Shown here piece by piece: positions 29,401 to 39,961 of a stretch of 64,000 nt of DNA. The notes beneath the pieces are model-generated. The model was not told the origin of the DNA. It ran no database searches and saw only the letters and a program-made list of their open reading frames with translations. Source of the stretch: Theristus sp. LFF4_11 (taxonomy: Eukaryota > Nematoda > Chromadorea > Monhysterida > Xyalidae); NCBI GenBank assembly GCA_030248135.1, contig JASANC010001886.1, forward strand, positions 1 to 64,000. The letters run 5' to 3'. A program made the position numbers and the translations under genes. The first letter of the stretch is position 1; every line of letters begins with the position of its first letter.

Positions 29401-32400
29401 TGACGGGGCAATTCAAAATACTGTGAAGTGAAGACTGAAACCTTTTAGGCCCTGAGGCAATGCTGAAATGCGGCGTCAAACACGAAACTAATTTCCTTTC
29501 AAAATATGTGGTGCAAAAACCGCGCAATACGTCGCAGAATTAAAAAAACGACATTTTTTTCTCTGGCCAACATTCCAATCTGCAAAAGTCACCTGCACTA
29601 CTCACCTCCAGTACGGCCTGCACCTGCGGTTTCAAATCAGCCAACACTTGAGCGCGACGATTAATGTCACTGGAAAGCGCCTGCATTTTTTTGTCCTTCT
29701 CATCCAACTCGTCGATCAGCCTGAGAAAAAAACTCATTTTTTTAATTTTGAAAACTGTCAACTGATTGGCTATGTCGAAGCTGTCGTTTGTGAGACAGTT
29801 ATGTCGCTGTTGTTATTCGAGTCTGAACACCAAAATCACGCAGAAAATTCCCGGTATAGTTTGTGTGTTTCGGTCAGAAATCACTCTAAATTTCCCGTTT
29901 TTTTTCACTCCATTTGAATTTCACTGGAGAATAAAGAAGCGAATTGTCGAGAGTACGACATAAAAAAGGTAGTGGTGTCTTTGAAACATGTCACGGAAAA
30001 AGACTTGTCACATTAAGTAAGACTACTGATTTTTTGAAAAACAAACAAACAAAAACATCCAAACTGACTGTTTCCGCTGTCGAAGTTCAAAGTTCAAACG
30101 AGCTAACCGAAGCTCATGCGGATTGTTCTTTGTTATTTCCTTAAAATGCCAAAAAATACACATTTTTCAAAGGCACAGTGGTGAAATGAACTTATGAGGG
30201 ATTGGGGAATTTACATCGCCTGCTATGTATCACCATTTCTGTAATGCAGTAAAACTTCGAGGACTTGTTTTCAAATTTGTATTGCATGGAGTTACGGTAT
30301 CACTATGTTGTGGCTCTCAACACAATCTCGAATGGACCCTGCAAACTCCACCACCATTAAAAGAGGGAATGAAAATGTGACTGATGACGTGTGGAATGGC
30401 AGAATTTTGACCTTTTTGACTTCACAACTTTCCACCAACTAACCGGGTTCAAAATCTCTGTTGGCGCAGACTTGATGAACTCCTCTAGAGGAATCATGTC
30501 GATTTTTTCGTCTGCCGATCTACAAAAAAACTATTCTTGAAGTGCACCAATACGAGTTTCAATCTTGCCACAATTTTGACAATTTGACCGCCAAAAATAC
30601 AATTAAGCAGCTGATAAGCAGCAGTTAGAAAAAACTGCGTACCACACCTGCACGCATGGCAATTGTCGACTTATTGGTCGCCTGATATTCAAAGCGGGAT
30701 CCGTGTTTTTATGGCCTCTCTTGAAAATCAGGTGACAAGCCATTCGAATAAAATGCCCGATGGTTTACATCGGGTTTTAGTTTTCTTTTACGGCAACATT
30801 TTCTTGCGCGTTGCAAAACCGTCAGACTGCCGTAGAAAAGCAACCAATCAGCATTCTGTCATCAAACCGCAAACCACCAATCACCGGGACGCACTTGAAT
30901 TGCGTGCACCGTTCAATCTCTTTTTGCAGATGCTGAACCTCGTGCACCACATTCTGCAACTGTAGATAATGCTCGTCAACTTTGCTGCGTTCCTGCAAAA
31001 AAACGTTTTTTTTTGTTTTGCAATCGTTTTCCACTGTTTTATGAAACAAAATCAGCACCGTTGTCTGAAAATCGGCAATTCTGTTAGAAAAACGCCCGTG
31101 ACGAAGAACAGACAAACACACTGGCAAAAAGCGCTGCAACATTATGCTGCGCATGTTGCAGCTTATGTGTGTTTTGTAGTCCCGCTCTGAAGTCTGAACG
31201 TCCCATAGTTTTCAAATACACAGGCGAACGTATATGCGACGTTACTTAGTCCTAGTTTGAAGACAAGACACATGTAAACAATCAGTGGTCAATTATACAG
31301 ATCATACAGACGATAGTACAACAGCGAGCTTATCAGCAATGTGTGTGTGTGTGTGTGCCTGTGAGTATGTGTCTGCCTGCTGCAACATTAGCTGAGTACA
31401 CTGTCTTCAACTAGGACTGAAAAAATACTGTTTTTGTTTTGTCACTGCGTAATATCAATGATCGAGTAGTTTATTTATTGAACTTTTATCAAACATGGAA
31501 CTTGAGAAACTCATTGCACAATCTGCAGTAAAGGATTACACAAAAACGGTCAAATTAGATTACCACTCCGAACCTGTGCCAATGAGCCGTTCAATTGCCG
31601 ATTCGCAAAATGTACCAATCGATTTTGACGACGCATCTGCAGCATGCCCAGTTGTATCTGATTTGCTAAATCCGTGTTTTCCTCTGGCTGAAAAAATGTT
31701 CCACACGTTTTCAACCGTTCTTTTATTTACTGCGGGGACAGATACGCGTCATCTCAGGCTGTTTTTAAAAATTAGGTTTTGAGCATAGTTATCCTCGTGG
31801 CGTGGGTGGTAGCGCGTTAGACTATTGTCTGTGCGTTCGAGGGATCGAGCCCCGCCAAGGGGTGTATAGGCACTTAACGACAGAAAACTCGATGGCGTTC
31901 TGTACGCTTTTCTGAGTGAGCGCTGGCTTAAAAACATCGCCTAAAATCACCGTTAATTCATTCGTTTTTGAATTTTTGTTCTCCTACAAATGTTTCGTAA
32001 AGACAATAACAATGTATAGCCATCATTCAGACTTGTCAGTGTACCTTGAAACTAGCCTAGCACCCACAGAATTTTCACGAGAAGACCAAACTAACTAACC
32101 ACAGAAGTTTCACCAGAAGGTCAACGACGATAATAACACACGGTTAGAAAAACGTTTTGAACGAAAACCACGGACCGTTTTCGTCAATGGTATTCGACGA
32201 AACGCATTGCGCATCTGCTCGCACTGTGCGATATAGGGCGCCTCGGAGCCGGGCACATCGAGGCTCGCTGCCAATTCGTCGTCGACTTTGTAGAATTGCT
32301 GAAACAATGAGAACCACGTGCAGTGCCATTACATGAAGCAGTATTTACTGACGCGTAGCTGTGTTTGAACGTGAACCTGTCAATTTTCACAGAGGGAACT

Positions 32401-32692
32401 TGATCGGAGAGTTAATAGAAAATAGCCACAATAGGGCGTCTGATTTCAACCAAACAAGACACATTCGTTGTTCTCTCTATAATGCAAAGTGTCACATGTG
32501 CTCTGTAGTCCACTAAGTGACAGGGTTTCAACAAACCTACTGTAATAGACATACTTTGACGGTCAGCGTTCTCGGTGTCTGCTGCTTCAAACGTGGCTTT
32601 ACTTTTGTCGTGCCGCCGGAGGCGGAGCCACCAGACGAGGATACCGCCGGTTTCTCATCCGCCTGCCGACGATTCACGTTGGTTGTTGGCAT
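17410..32692 (-). CDS. THOC5: THO complex subunit 5
   Basis: Subunit of the THO/TREX complex, which couples transcription to mRNA export in the nucleus. Seventeen exons on the minus strand, 5' to 3': 32692-32555, 32298-32176, 30992-30895, 30519-30444, 30139-30069, 29720-29606, 29278-29146, 28578-28383, 28208-28156, 22009-21883, 21633-21526, 21352-21211, 20895-20826, 20603-20497, 18642-18484 (or 18493), 17849-17671, 17470-17410. All junction phases agree and the total is about 651 residues (human about 680). Family matches: the coiled-coil block with KVDEHYLQLQN, then NPHELRLARLNFELRQRK, then DEKDKKMQALSS; LPAPLFYLYLQTQAY; an acidic/RS-rich linker; the C-terminal half with FRYLSELDITTV, GYAYYWTQRAAGLKVP, a VPxxxELASYVGMP stretch, TGLFYMAAFDRADGW, and a C-terminus ending in REMPLSFDQEANAFCL. 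Weak points are exon 2 (poorly conserved), the possible lack of one small N-terminal exon, the donor of exon 15 and the GTTGTG donor of exon 9. Introns carry many transposons; intron 9 is 6.1 kb. Confidence 0.9.
18679..19892. mobile_element. TA-flanked MITE with CCGTATTACC ends
   Basis: Left end TACCGTATTACCCCC, right end GGAGGTCATACGGTA, TA on both sides, so Tc1/mariner-like by target duplication. Runs of C or G sit near both ends (a 12-C run just inside the left end). A second copy is at 57419-57836. It lies in THOC5 intron 14 and begins only 36 bp from the splice acceptor of exon 15. Confidence 0.75.
19907..19985. mobile_element. hairpin MITE, family B
   Basis: Ends CATTCATGAAGCAGTATTT and its complement; the arms pair over nearly the whole length around a TTTTAACA loop. 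It lies in THOC5 intron 14. Confidence 0.88.
21001..21166 (-). repeat. retroposon fragment in THOC5 intron 12
   Basis: Read on the minus strand this matches the plus-strand segment 24566-24740: AATTTCGGAGACTCGAAGGTAC against GATTCCGGAAACCCGAAGGTAC, later CACCAGTGAT followed by TTAGCCCGATTTCGG-like sequence. It contains a cryptic exon with a good acceptor (TTTGCAG before 21165) and a GT donor at 21122, but including it would shift the THOC5 frame. Probably the 3' end of a LINE or a SINE; the family is not identified. Confidence 0.6.
22074..22257. mobile_element. pogo-like MITE, family A
   Basis: Full copy: TACAGTCGAACTTTAAATTA on the left, TTTAGAGTTCGACTGTA on the right, inverted, with TA at both ends. 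The CAGTCGAAC terminus resembles pogo/Tigger-type inverted repeats. It lies in THOC5 intron 9, about 65 bp upstream of exon 10. Confidence 0.88.
24406..25432. mobile_element. inverted-repeat element, second copy, interior inverted
   Basis: Arms 24406-24548 and 25290-25432 match those at 16033-16175 and 16660-16802. The unique interior is reverse-complemented relative to copy 1 while the left flank is the same. A retroposon of about 250 bp interrupts it just inside the left arm. Confidence 0.85.
24552..24803 (+). repeat. retroposon insertion with GTTTTC tail
   Basis: Inserted between sequences that are contiguous in the other copy of the inverted-repeat element. It is GC-rich (GGTACCAAACTCCGGTGGG, later CTTAGCCCGATTTCGG) and ends in a GTTTTCGTTTTCGTTTTC simple repeat, as expected for a target-primed retroposon. 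A diverged relative is at 21001-21166 in the opposite orientation. It is too short to show a reading frame. Confidence 0.65.
25777..25860. mobile_element. hairpin MITE, family B
   Basis: GTTCATGAAGCAGTTTTTCA arm and its partner CTAGATACTGCTTCATGAA; more diverged at the left end than the other copies. THOC5 intron 9. Confidence 0.85.
25862..27455. mobile_element. family A-related MITE split by a foldback element
   Basis: The left part (CTCTATAAAATATCAAACAAGCTGAATGG) and the right part (GGATATGTTATAGAGTTAGAC) are the two halves of an element related to the one at 12767. The foldback element at 25951-27426 sits between them, flanked by the triplet TAT. Confidence 0.55.
25951..27426. mobile_element. 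foldback transposon with ACGTGACG-rich arms
   Basis: Ends AGGCCCGTTTAGCCGTCCG and its complement, each followed by arms of roughly 330-360 bp made of about 105-bp tandem repeats (GCATAAACGATGACGTG, GTCGACGTTCAGACAGATAC). TAT flanks both ends (25948-25950, 27427-27429), a possible 3-bp target duplication. The central 26290-27060 section is AT-rich with no recognised gene. It sits in THOC5 intron 9. Confidence 0.75.
27876..28030 (+). repeat. tRNA-derived SINE, copy 1
   Basis: The head resembles a tRNA with a box A (TGGTAGCGCGTTGGACT) and a box B (GGGTCGAGCCCCGCCGAG), followed by a conserved tail GTGTATAGGCACTTAA. A second copy at 31797 shares head and tail. It lies in THOC5 intron 9, antisense to the gene. 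The parent tRNA was not determined. Confidence 0.75.
28943..29119. mobile_element. pogo-like MITE, family A
   Basis: TACAGTCTTACTTTAAATTA left end and a TATTTAGAGTTCGACTG right end with the internal CAGCTGATTGGTTGGTGG and CATCACGTGACGTG blocks. It lies in THOC5 intron 7, ending 26 bp from the exon 7 donor. Confidence 0.85.
31797..31950 (+). repeat. tRNA-derived SINE, copy 2
   Basis: Same head (GGGTGGTAGCGCGTTAGACT, GGGATCGAGCCCCGCC) and tail (GGGGTGTATAGGCACTTAA) as 27876-28030. It lies in THOC5 intron 2, antisense to the gene. Confidence 0.75.
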
Positions 32693-32772
32693 TTTTTTCG
32701 CTGGTGAAATTGCTGAATTTTGATTCGCTAAGAGTTTTCACATTGGTCATCACAAAAAGTTGAAATTCAGTT

Positions 32773-33034
32773 CTACGGTCGAACTCTAAATTACAGGGAA
32801 TCAGCTGATTGGTTAGTTATGACGTGGTCATGCTTTCTATGCAGGCATTGCTGTTGTTGTTTTATTCGGCGCTTTAAAGCGTCAGGCAAATGTGCAAGGA
32901 AACAGGTTCCAATCCAGCAAGCTGGCTACACAGTCAGCTGTGGGGGGGGCGGAGTTTGGTTTGCACAGAAAGCATGCATGCACGTGATCACCCAACCAAT
33001 CAGCTGATTCCCTATAATTTAGAGTTCGACCGTA
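32773..33034. mobile_element. pogo-like MITE, family A, in the THOC5 upstream region
   Basis: TACGGTCGAACTCTAAATTA and TTTAGAGTTCGACCGTA ends, TA-flanked. It is longer than other copies because of about 80 bp of unrelated sequence near its middle. It lies 81 bp upstream of the THOC5 start codon, within the 782-bp gap that separates it from TIMM13, so it probably overlaps the THOC5 promoter. Confidence 0.85.
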
Positions 33035-33474
33035 CCGTGAACCGACGGCTTATTTTATAATAAACATGAGATATTGCGCTTTTACGGCAAGCAAACCGCA
33101 CCGTTTCATCTTTCACTTCAAAGGATTCTTAGGTTTGTTGTTTTTATAATGGATTTTATTCGGTCGGTCGTGTGAACGATACAAGACAGACCAGAAATAT
33201 ATAACAATGAAACAGGACTAGTCTGAGCAAATTTTGAATAGCGTATAACGTATAGTAAACATCATACAACGGCAATAACAATGACACCAATACCTGCATC
33301 TAAAAACGCTACACAAGGTCTAAGAACTCATCAACAACAAAAAAAAACTGACTTTGATGCAGTTGGTCTCATTGAAGGTCGGTTCTTCATGATCACTACA
33401 TGTTTTAAAAAATGCCAAGCAATCAGTTCAACAAACCCTTCAATAAAACAAATTAAAAAGTACTTCAACGAAAA

Positions 33475-34571
33475 TCACTGAAACCCACTGAAGCCAGCGC
33501 CCGCCGCACCACCAGATTCGTTCTGCACCCTAATTTGATAAGCCTGCATCACTCGCTGAAACGATTCCGTGTAACGATCCATGCAGTTGCTGAGGCATTG
33601 CTGAAAAAAAACCGAGAAAAATTGTTTAATGTATTTCATTGGGACAGTGATTTCGTCCACGGAATCAAAGAGCACCAAAAGTGAGCCTAAACGGCCACTG
33701 CTTTGGCATTCCATCCACAGCCAGACGAGGTTCGAAACACTTTTCAGATGATGCTTGCATGCATCTCTTTCCAGAGAGTGAATAGAACTTTTGCGAATAA
33801 AAATCAACGGATGAAAAAAGTAACTGGCTGAACACGTTCGAAATGGCGGTGGATTCGTTATCATCAAAGGCGCTGCTATTTTAACAGTATCGTGTTTTTT
33901 TTTGTTCATGAAACTGCAACACCACTGTTTGAGAACAGAATGTAGTGCTTGTCTTCTGACAAGGACTTCGAATCCAGCACACTGCATTCCATGCAATGAC
34001 GACCACCAACCTGATCATATTTGTCGAGTGCTGTGCCCGGCTTTGTGAGGCACTTTTTTATACATTTGCTTGAGATTCGCTGGAAAGACAAAAAAACACC
34101 TGTATGAAGTTAAGCAAGGTCTGTTACCTGGAAAATGAAGCAATAAATTACTGCGACAAGTGGTCTTTCATTATCATTCTGCAGGTGAAATCAGAGGCAT
34201 AAAAGGTCAAATTAGCACAAATTCCAACAATGTTGAATTGATGATTTTTTCCATCTAGTTCCAAATAAACTGCAACAATGCCGACTCAGTTATGCATTGA
34301 GAAACCAAGCAACCCAGCTGCAGGGTGGTGTGGTTCTACTAGCAATTCGGTCTGGCCAACATCATATGCAGAAGAGGGGTGGCCTCATCAGTGATGTGTC
34401 CCCTCTTGAACCACTTGAGATAAAAGTTCAAAAATGAACAAAAGTAAGAATGCTCCGAACCTGCACCAGCTCCTGCACATTTGCGACTGCCACCTGAGTT
34501 CGAATGGTGTCAATCAATTTCGATCGATCCGCACTCGACATATTCGATAAATCGAGGTTGGCGCCGGCCAT
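33475..34571 (-). CDS. TIMM13: mitochondrial import inner membrane translocase subunit Tim13
   Basis: Small Tim chaperone of the mitochondrial intermembrane space; with Tim8 it escorts hydrophobic precursors to the inner membrane. Three exons on the minus strand: 34571-34461, 34079-34011, 33600-33475, all phase 0, giving 101 residues. The N-terminus ends in VAVANVQELVQ. The twin CX3C signature is split between exons: CIKKC in exon 2 and CLSNC in exon 3, separated by 14 residues as in the family, followed by MDRYTESFQRVMQAY. The start is the first ATG after AT-rich upstream DNA. Donor GTTCGG of exon 1 is non-consensus beyond GT. The C-terminus has a short Gly/Ala-rich extension. Confidence 0.95.
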
Positions 34572-35273
34572 TTTTTGTTCTTGACGATTTTACGAAATCA
34601 CCCGTAAAAATGCGGACTGATGTATCTGATATTTGAGGCTGAAAAAAATCCCTTTCCGTTGAAAAAACGCACACCGGAAAACCATCTCGATACAGCTTCA
34701 GTATTGTTTCGCTTGAAGAATTTGAACATTCGACACAAAGCAAATTCACACCGAAACAACGCAGTGGTTAACAATATTGCAGGAACTTTTATTCGCTGAT
34801 CCTGTGAACTGCGAAAAAAATAAAGCCTCCAAAATGTCATATTGACACGCAACCGAGACGGAAAATAATATCAAAACACACCGGCAATGAATACGTACCC
34901 GAAAAAAGTACAAAAAATGATGCACAATCACAACAAAGCAAACAACAATTAAAATATTGCCGAAGCTAATTTTTTTCTAATCGAGTACCGAAAACAAGAT
35001 AATTCGACTGTACAAATACCAAACATCCCAGAAATCCACGCTTCATCTGTAAATTGTGCCCAAATTCAAATTTTGTCGCACAACGAAAAACACACTGGCA
35101 CAAACTGTGTGTCGGCCACTCTGTTTGTGATGATGTCCAAGATCACAAAAAACACACGGTTTCCAAAACAGTAGCTCTATAAAAAACGCACTCATAACGG
35201 AACTTGAACAAGAACTTGAACAACTGTCCCTCCCGTCATAAGACGAAGACACAAAAAATAAAACACTAAGTAA
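34572..35273. other. intergenic gap TMEM256-TIMM13
   Basis: AT-rich, with short open frames only. Expected to hold the TIMM13 promoter and the 3' untranslated region of TMEM256. I see no repeat family member and no conserved exon. Confidence 0.5.
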
Positions 35274-37550
35274 TCACAAAATCAACGACAACCACGCTGC
35301 AATGAGCATTATTCCGCCGAAAGGTGTGATTTTGCGCAAGTGATCCTCACCAGTCAACGCATAATGATAACAGCCACCACAAAACAGCGCCATACCACCA
35401 ACCAATAGCGTCGCAGTCTGCAATTTATTAGATTGGAACAATCATTGTGATGTCTGAGAAACCCATGACTCAGTGTCAATATCAACCAAGATAACGATCA
35501 CATATCCTTAGGGTTAGAAAAAAAAACGGTTTTTATAAGGCAACCGGCTTTTTTTAAAGTGGCTTAGAAAAAAACCGGAAAGATTTCCGTTTAGCACCGG
35601 TTTTAATTTCCCATACCATCCCTACACCTCCTAGATGACCTCAGACTAGGGTTAGGAAAGAAATCCGGATTTTTTTATAAAATTAAAAAAAAATTCAAAA
35701 AATTACAAGTTAGGGTCGTTCGAAGCGTCTCGTCGAGCTGAGTTCAGCTAGACAATTTTCAGAACGATCCGGAAACTATAAGAGCGAAAATCGAAAATCA
35801 ATAAAATGTTTTATTGAAATTATATCCATTTCATAGAGGGAAAGTTGCATTTTCAACAATAAAACAGGACAATTTTTGACGTGTACTTCAATATTGATTT
35901 GTTCTTAGTTGTTCCTCTTTAGAAAATTACCAAAATTTGACTGTGTTCAAAAATTCCTGTTTGCTGTAGCTAAGTCGGCAACCCTTGTCGACCCGGTCGC
36001 CCCCCCCCCCAAGACACTTTAAGGTCCAACCAGCTATGCTATCTGCCACATGGCGAGAGCCCACTCTTCAAATCATCATATCGAAAACACGTACAGTATG
36101 GCCGAATAAATGAGGCAGCCCATCAGGGCGGGATCAGTCGAAGGCTAGGAGTTGTCTTTTTCAAAAATACCAACATAATTTCCAGTCATGTGAGCAAAGG
36201 AGAAACAATGAACAGAATAGCACGAAGAACCATTTGGTAAAAAAATAAGCCAAAATTGGCACACAGTTGGGTTTCTGAAAGGATTTTTTCCTTCATTTAA
36301 ATTTCGCGCGCTCCTTGCACCCTGAAAAAAGCTGCCATGTTTACTGTCATTCCGTACCATGATTTCGGGCAACTGACAGACGCAAGTTTTAACATGTGGC
36401 CATGTTATCGGGTATCTGAAAAACGGTCGTGTGATGTGGTATTGACCAACACCTCCGCTCCAATTCAACAATATATCGCACAACTCCATTGTAGGCCTAT
36501 AACACACGCCAAACAGCAAGATATCATGTTCATCTCATGGCCTACCGACTGAAAACATGTTCTAAGTAGCAACAAAACGATTTCTGAAACGATTTTTCAG
36601 TTCAGTCATTTCAACGCTAAAAATTGACCCTAGAAGTCATCCAAATCGAAAAACATGGAGTAAATGACCAAATAATGACATGTACCTAAGCACACAAAGA
36701 AGTTGGGAAGAAAATTTGGTTTGAACGTTCAAAAAATTATGCCATAAATTGAATTTTCAGAGCAAAGTAAAAGAAAATTTTTTAAATTTTTTTTAATTTT
36801 GAAAAAAAAAATCCAATTTAAAAAACGAAAAAAAAATTAAAAAAAAATTTTAAAGCCCCTAACCTTACCTCAGACTGAATACAATGTTTAAAAGCTAAAA
36901 AAACAGAACGTCCCGAACCCAATGTGTTTTCGTTCTCTCATAGTTTCAATTTTTTTACCAATCTCGGGTGCCTGAACACAGGCGCTGCCAGGAGCGCCAC
37001 CGAGTGAATCAAATGATATCGGTTGCCAGTCTCGAATGCGAGCCGTCGCTTGACGCTCACATCCGGATCTTCTCGGATCACTGAAAGTTTTCTTTTTTAC
37101 AAACAGAAACTTGTACTGCGGCTACATGAACTTTTCGGCTTTGTCGTTGTTGCTGCTGTGAATTTTTTATTGCGTTTTGCAATGGAAACAGTTGACTGTC
37201 AAAGAAAGGTGCTTTGTGATTTCAACGCTGTTTTCAAACAAAACTGTAATATCTGAAGATTACACTGGTGGCGTCGTGTCATCATGTTTGTAAGCGAATT
37301 CAGTTTCACTTTCGGGTGCTTTGGTTACACAGTTCAGTTTACAATTCAGGCTACTCATAATAATGCTTTTTATGATGTTCCTTAAAAATTTGCATAGCAT
37401 CAGATACAACAAAAAATAATTATTGTCATGGGGACATTTTCGGCCATGAATATATAAACACTCACCATGGCTGCCATACGCTCCCAGCATGATGGCAGCG
37501 GCGCCGGAAATGCCGGCCAAACGAACGACTGCGGGTGTGGCGCGCAGCAT
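35274..37550 (-). CDS. TMEM256: TMEM256 (DUF423 family) small membrane protein
   Basis: Three exons on the minus strand, 37550-37466, 37080-36959 and 35417-35274, with matching phases (1 then 0), giving 116 residues; human TMEM256 is of similar length. Exon 1 carries the family start RLAGISGAAAIMLGAYGSHG. Exon 2 has an acidic/basic linker and YHLIHSVALLAAP. Exon 3 has two hydrophobic segments around FCGGCYHYALTG and PFGGIMLIAAWLSLIL before the stop. It is a polytopic membrane protein of poorly defined function. Intron 2 (1.5 kb) contains a hAT-type element. The exon 2 donor is followed by a T-rich run (GTAAAAAAATT on the minus strand). Confidence 0.93.
35647..36867. mobile_element. non-autonomous hAT element, TAGGGTTAGGGG family
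   Basis: Termini TAGGGTTAGG and CCCCTAACCTTA, flanked by a perfect 8-bp duplication CCTCAGAC (35639-35646, 36868-36875). It shares its interior (GCAACTTTCCCTCTATGAAA-like, AACATGGCCACATGTTAAAA) with copies at 41677, 43499, 56427 and 59911. It lies in TMEM256 intron 2. No transposase. Confidence 0.88.
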
Positions 37551-37798
37551 TTCATCTGGGAATCGTTGGGAAACAAGTCAGCGTGGCGGTTTTTTCTTTC
37601 CGCATTTTTTGAACAACAAAATGTTTGGTTAAAAGAAAAGAAAAGTGAAGTGTTTTCAGGATGCCATGCCACTGCCATGGTGCCATCAGTGAGCTCTGTG
37701 ATGAACCGAAATAACCGATCATAACAACACTATAACGTGAAATGGAAGTGGTCCTTCGGAAAAAACCACTCTCTTTCTCACAATATCAGCTCACCTGA

Positions 37799-37910
37799 AA
37801 ACGTAACAGCAACGTTCTGGCCACAATCGGCCGTTGTCCACCAGTGACTTGACCACCAGCTGTTCGGGCTCCAAGGCGACGATCCAGACGACGTCGATGC
37901 CGACGAACAC
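37799..37910 (-). CDS. possible isolated exon, unknown gene
   Basis: On the minus strand a frame reads SVFVGIDVVWIVALEPEQL and continues to a consensus GTGAGC donor. Codon composition is balanced, unlike the surrounding AT-rich DNA. There is no in-frame ATG, the acceptor (GCGCTCAG) lacks a pyrimidine tract, and I recognise no family. It lies 250 bp upstream of the TMEM256 start, so it could be an upstream exon of that locus or of a neighbouring gene. Confidence 0.25.
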
Positions 37911-37990
37911 TGAGCGCCCATTTGCTTGTTGATGTTATGTTGCCCCTTTTTTCTGTGTGTGTGTGTTGTTAGCTGAACGAGACACCTAGC

Positions 37991-38165
37991 TAGGGTTGTT
38001 AAACAAAAATCAAACTTTTTAAAGTATTAAAAAAAACAAAAATGCCGATTTTTAAAAAAAAATTCGAAAAATTTTCCTTTAATATGCTCTGAAAGCCTCA
38101 ATTTTGGCACAATTTTTCGAAAGTTTGATTTAGCACAACTTTGATTTTTGAAATTTTTTTAAATT
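37991..38165. mobile_element. truncated hAT element, TAGGGTTGTTAAA family
   Basis: Left terminus TAGGGTTGTTAAACAAAAAT and both subterminal AT-rich blocks are present but the middle is deleted. The right end fades into AT-rich sequence. Confidence 0.6.
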
Positions 38166-38170
38166 AATAG

Positions 38171-38248
38171 TCGCGTCTGTAGCGCAGGTGTAGGGCTTTC
38201 GCCTGCCGTTCAGTAGGTGGAAAGTTCGAACCTCGCTCAGGGGTCGAG
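38171..38248 (+). repeat. tRNA-like head joined to G/C-tract sequence
   Basis: TAGCGCAGGTGTAG resembles a box A and AAGTTCGAACCTCGC a box B, with the spacing of a tRNA. It runs directly into GGGGTCGAGAT and then a 17-G run. A reverse-oriented partial counterpart (CGGGCTCGACCCCTGACCTC) ends the G/C-tract block at about 41495. Interpreted as a tRNA-derived SINE head, not a functional tRNA; the acceptor stem was not verified. Confidence 0.5.
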
Positions 38249-38578
38249 ATGGGGGGGGGGGGGGGGGTCCGGTACCCCCCCCCAACCAAGTCGACACCCC
38301 CCCCCCCCACCCGGGCAAACCCCCCCCCCCCCCAAATTTTGGTCAAAATACCCCCCCTCTCGAATTGGGGGGGGGGCAGACCCCCCTTGATTTTGACTTT
38401 CGATGGAGACATTTTCTCTTGTATATCCCTATATTTCTCTCATTTGTAGGTATCTATATTATATGCATGTTTGTATCTCAATATATATTGTATGTTTTTT
38501 TTGTATACGTCAGTACCGAAGACGAGGGGGGGGGGGGGGTACACCCCCCCCCCCCCAGAGCACCCGAGACCTCCGCGT

Positions 38579-39147
38579 CAGTACCGTGGGCGGGGGGGTG
38601 GGGGGGGGGTACACCCCCCCAGAGCACCCGAGACCGTCGGGTGGGGGGGGGGGGGGGGGGGGGGGGCACCCCCCCCCCCCCCTAAACCGGGCACCCCCCC
38701 CCCCATCGTACCCCCCCCCCCCTCGAAAATTTGGCCGACACCCCCCCACCCCCCCATGAAATTTTGTCTGGCGGACCCCCCCCCCCCCCCCCCCAAAATT
38801 TTCTGCACACCCTAAAATTTTTTTCGAAAATCATGATTTTTTGTCTATAAAGTCCATAATATAAGCTGAATATATGATAACTTGACCATCTTCATTGTAA
38901 TTTCAACGATTTTGCAGCAAAATTTAGCGTTTTTCCTTCAAAATTTAAGCGAAAAATTATCATGGGGGGTGGGGGGGGTGGACCCCCCCACAGAAAATAT
39001 TGAAAAAATTCACCCCCCCATGGGACCCCCTGGGGGGGGGGTCCCACGTTACCATAGGTTGGCCCCCCCCTCACTTTTTGGTCGGCACCCCCCCCCCCCA
39101 CGGTACCATACCCCCCCCTCGAAATTTTTTTTGGGCCCACGGTACTG
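38579..39147. mobile_element. G/C-tract hAT-like element, copy A
   Basis: CAGTACCGTGGGC at the left end and GGGCCCACGGTACTG at the right end, flanked by CTCCGCGT on both sides (38571-38578, 39148-39155). The interior alternates G and C homopolymers with a conserved AT-rich core (AAAATCATGATTTTTTGTCT, TTTCAACGATTTTGCAGCAA). Nested in copy B. Confidence 0.9.
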
Positions 39148-39223
39148 CTCCGCGTGGGGGAGGGGTGGGGGGGGGGGTCACGCGACACCCACCCCCCAAA
39201 ACCTGACACTGGACCATCCACAC

Positions 39224-39961
39224 TAGGGTTGTTAAAAAAAACAAAAATCGTCATTTTTGTTTTTTTAAAAAAAAAAAAATTTTTTTTTTTAAAAAAAAAA
39301 ATTCAAAAATCAAAGTTGTGCTAAATCAATCAGGGAGTCCGAAGAACCACATATGATATGCAAGCGCCTCCCGAATGACTCCCGTATGGCGGAACTTTGC
39401 AGATTTTGTTTTGGTGACCTCAATTACCCCTTTTCCAAACCGTCACCATGCCTCTTCTTGTGTTTTGACCTCCAAAACGTCACTAATTGTCCCCAGCTAA
39501 GCTAATGCTAAAGTGAAGACAAACATACCGCCTTGAAATTCGATCAATTCTTCTGATGGTGTCGCGACGACACGACACGAAGCAGCAACCAGACAACGTA
39601 GCGCTTGCAAACGGAGCAGCGAGCACAATCGGACGCTCTGCGAAGCGAATCGTCACCTTATCTGCATCGGAAATGGTAGGCTAAGCTTTGGGACGCTCAA
39701 AAACTTCATCGCAGATGTTGTCGAAGCCTAAAATCAGTCGGTAAAACGGCCCAAAATCGACTGCTAAAGGTTTTACGAGGTATAATCAAAGAAAATTTTT
39801 GTTGAACTTTCGAAAAATTGTGCCAAAATTGAGGTTTTCAGAGCATATTAGAGGAAAATTTTTCAAATTTTTTTTTTAAAAAAAAAATCGGCATTTTTGT
39901 TTTTTTTTTAATCACTTTTTTTTTTAAAAAAAAAAATTTTCATTTTTGTTTAACAATCCTA
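39224..39961 (+). mobile_element. non-autonomous hAT element, TAGGGTTGTTAAA family
   Basis: Left end TAGGGTTGTTAAAAAAAAC, right end GTTTAACAATCCTA, flanked by ATCCACAC on both sides (39216-39223, 39962-39969). Other copies are at 42763, 45453 and 46570 and, interrupted, 46405-48687. No transposase. Confidence 0.9.

Noticed and set aside
30969..31190. Extra small THOC5 exon upstream of 30992 (acceptor GATTTTCAG near 31074)
   Set aside because: It would be in phase but encodes about ten residues without family similarity; left out for lack of support.
38249..39254. Long Pro/Gly-rich open frames on both strands across the G/C tracts (also 40434-45210)
   Set aside because: They are translations of C and G homopolymers inside transposons delimited by target duplications; there are no domains, and they appear in every frame.
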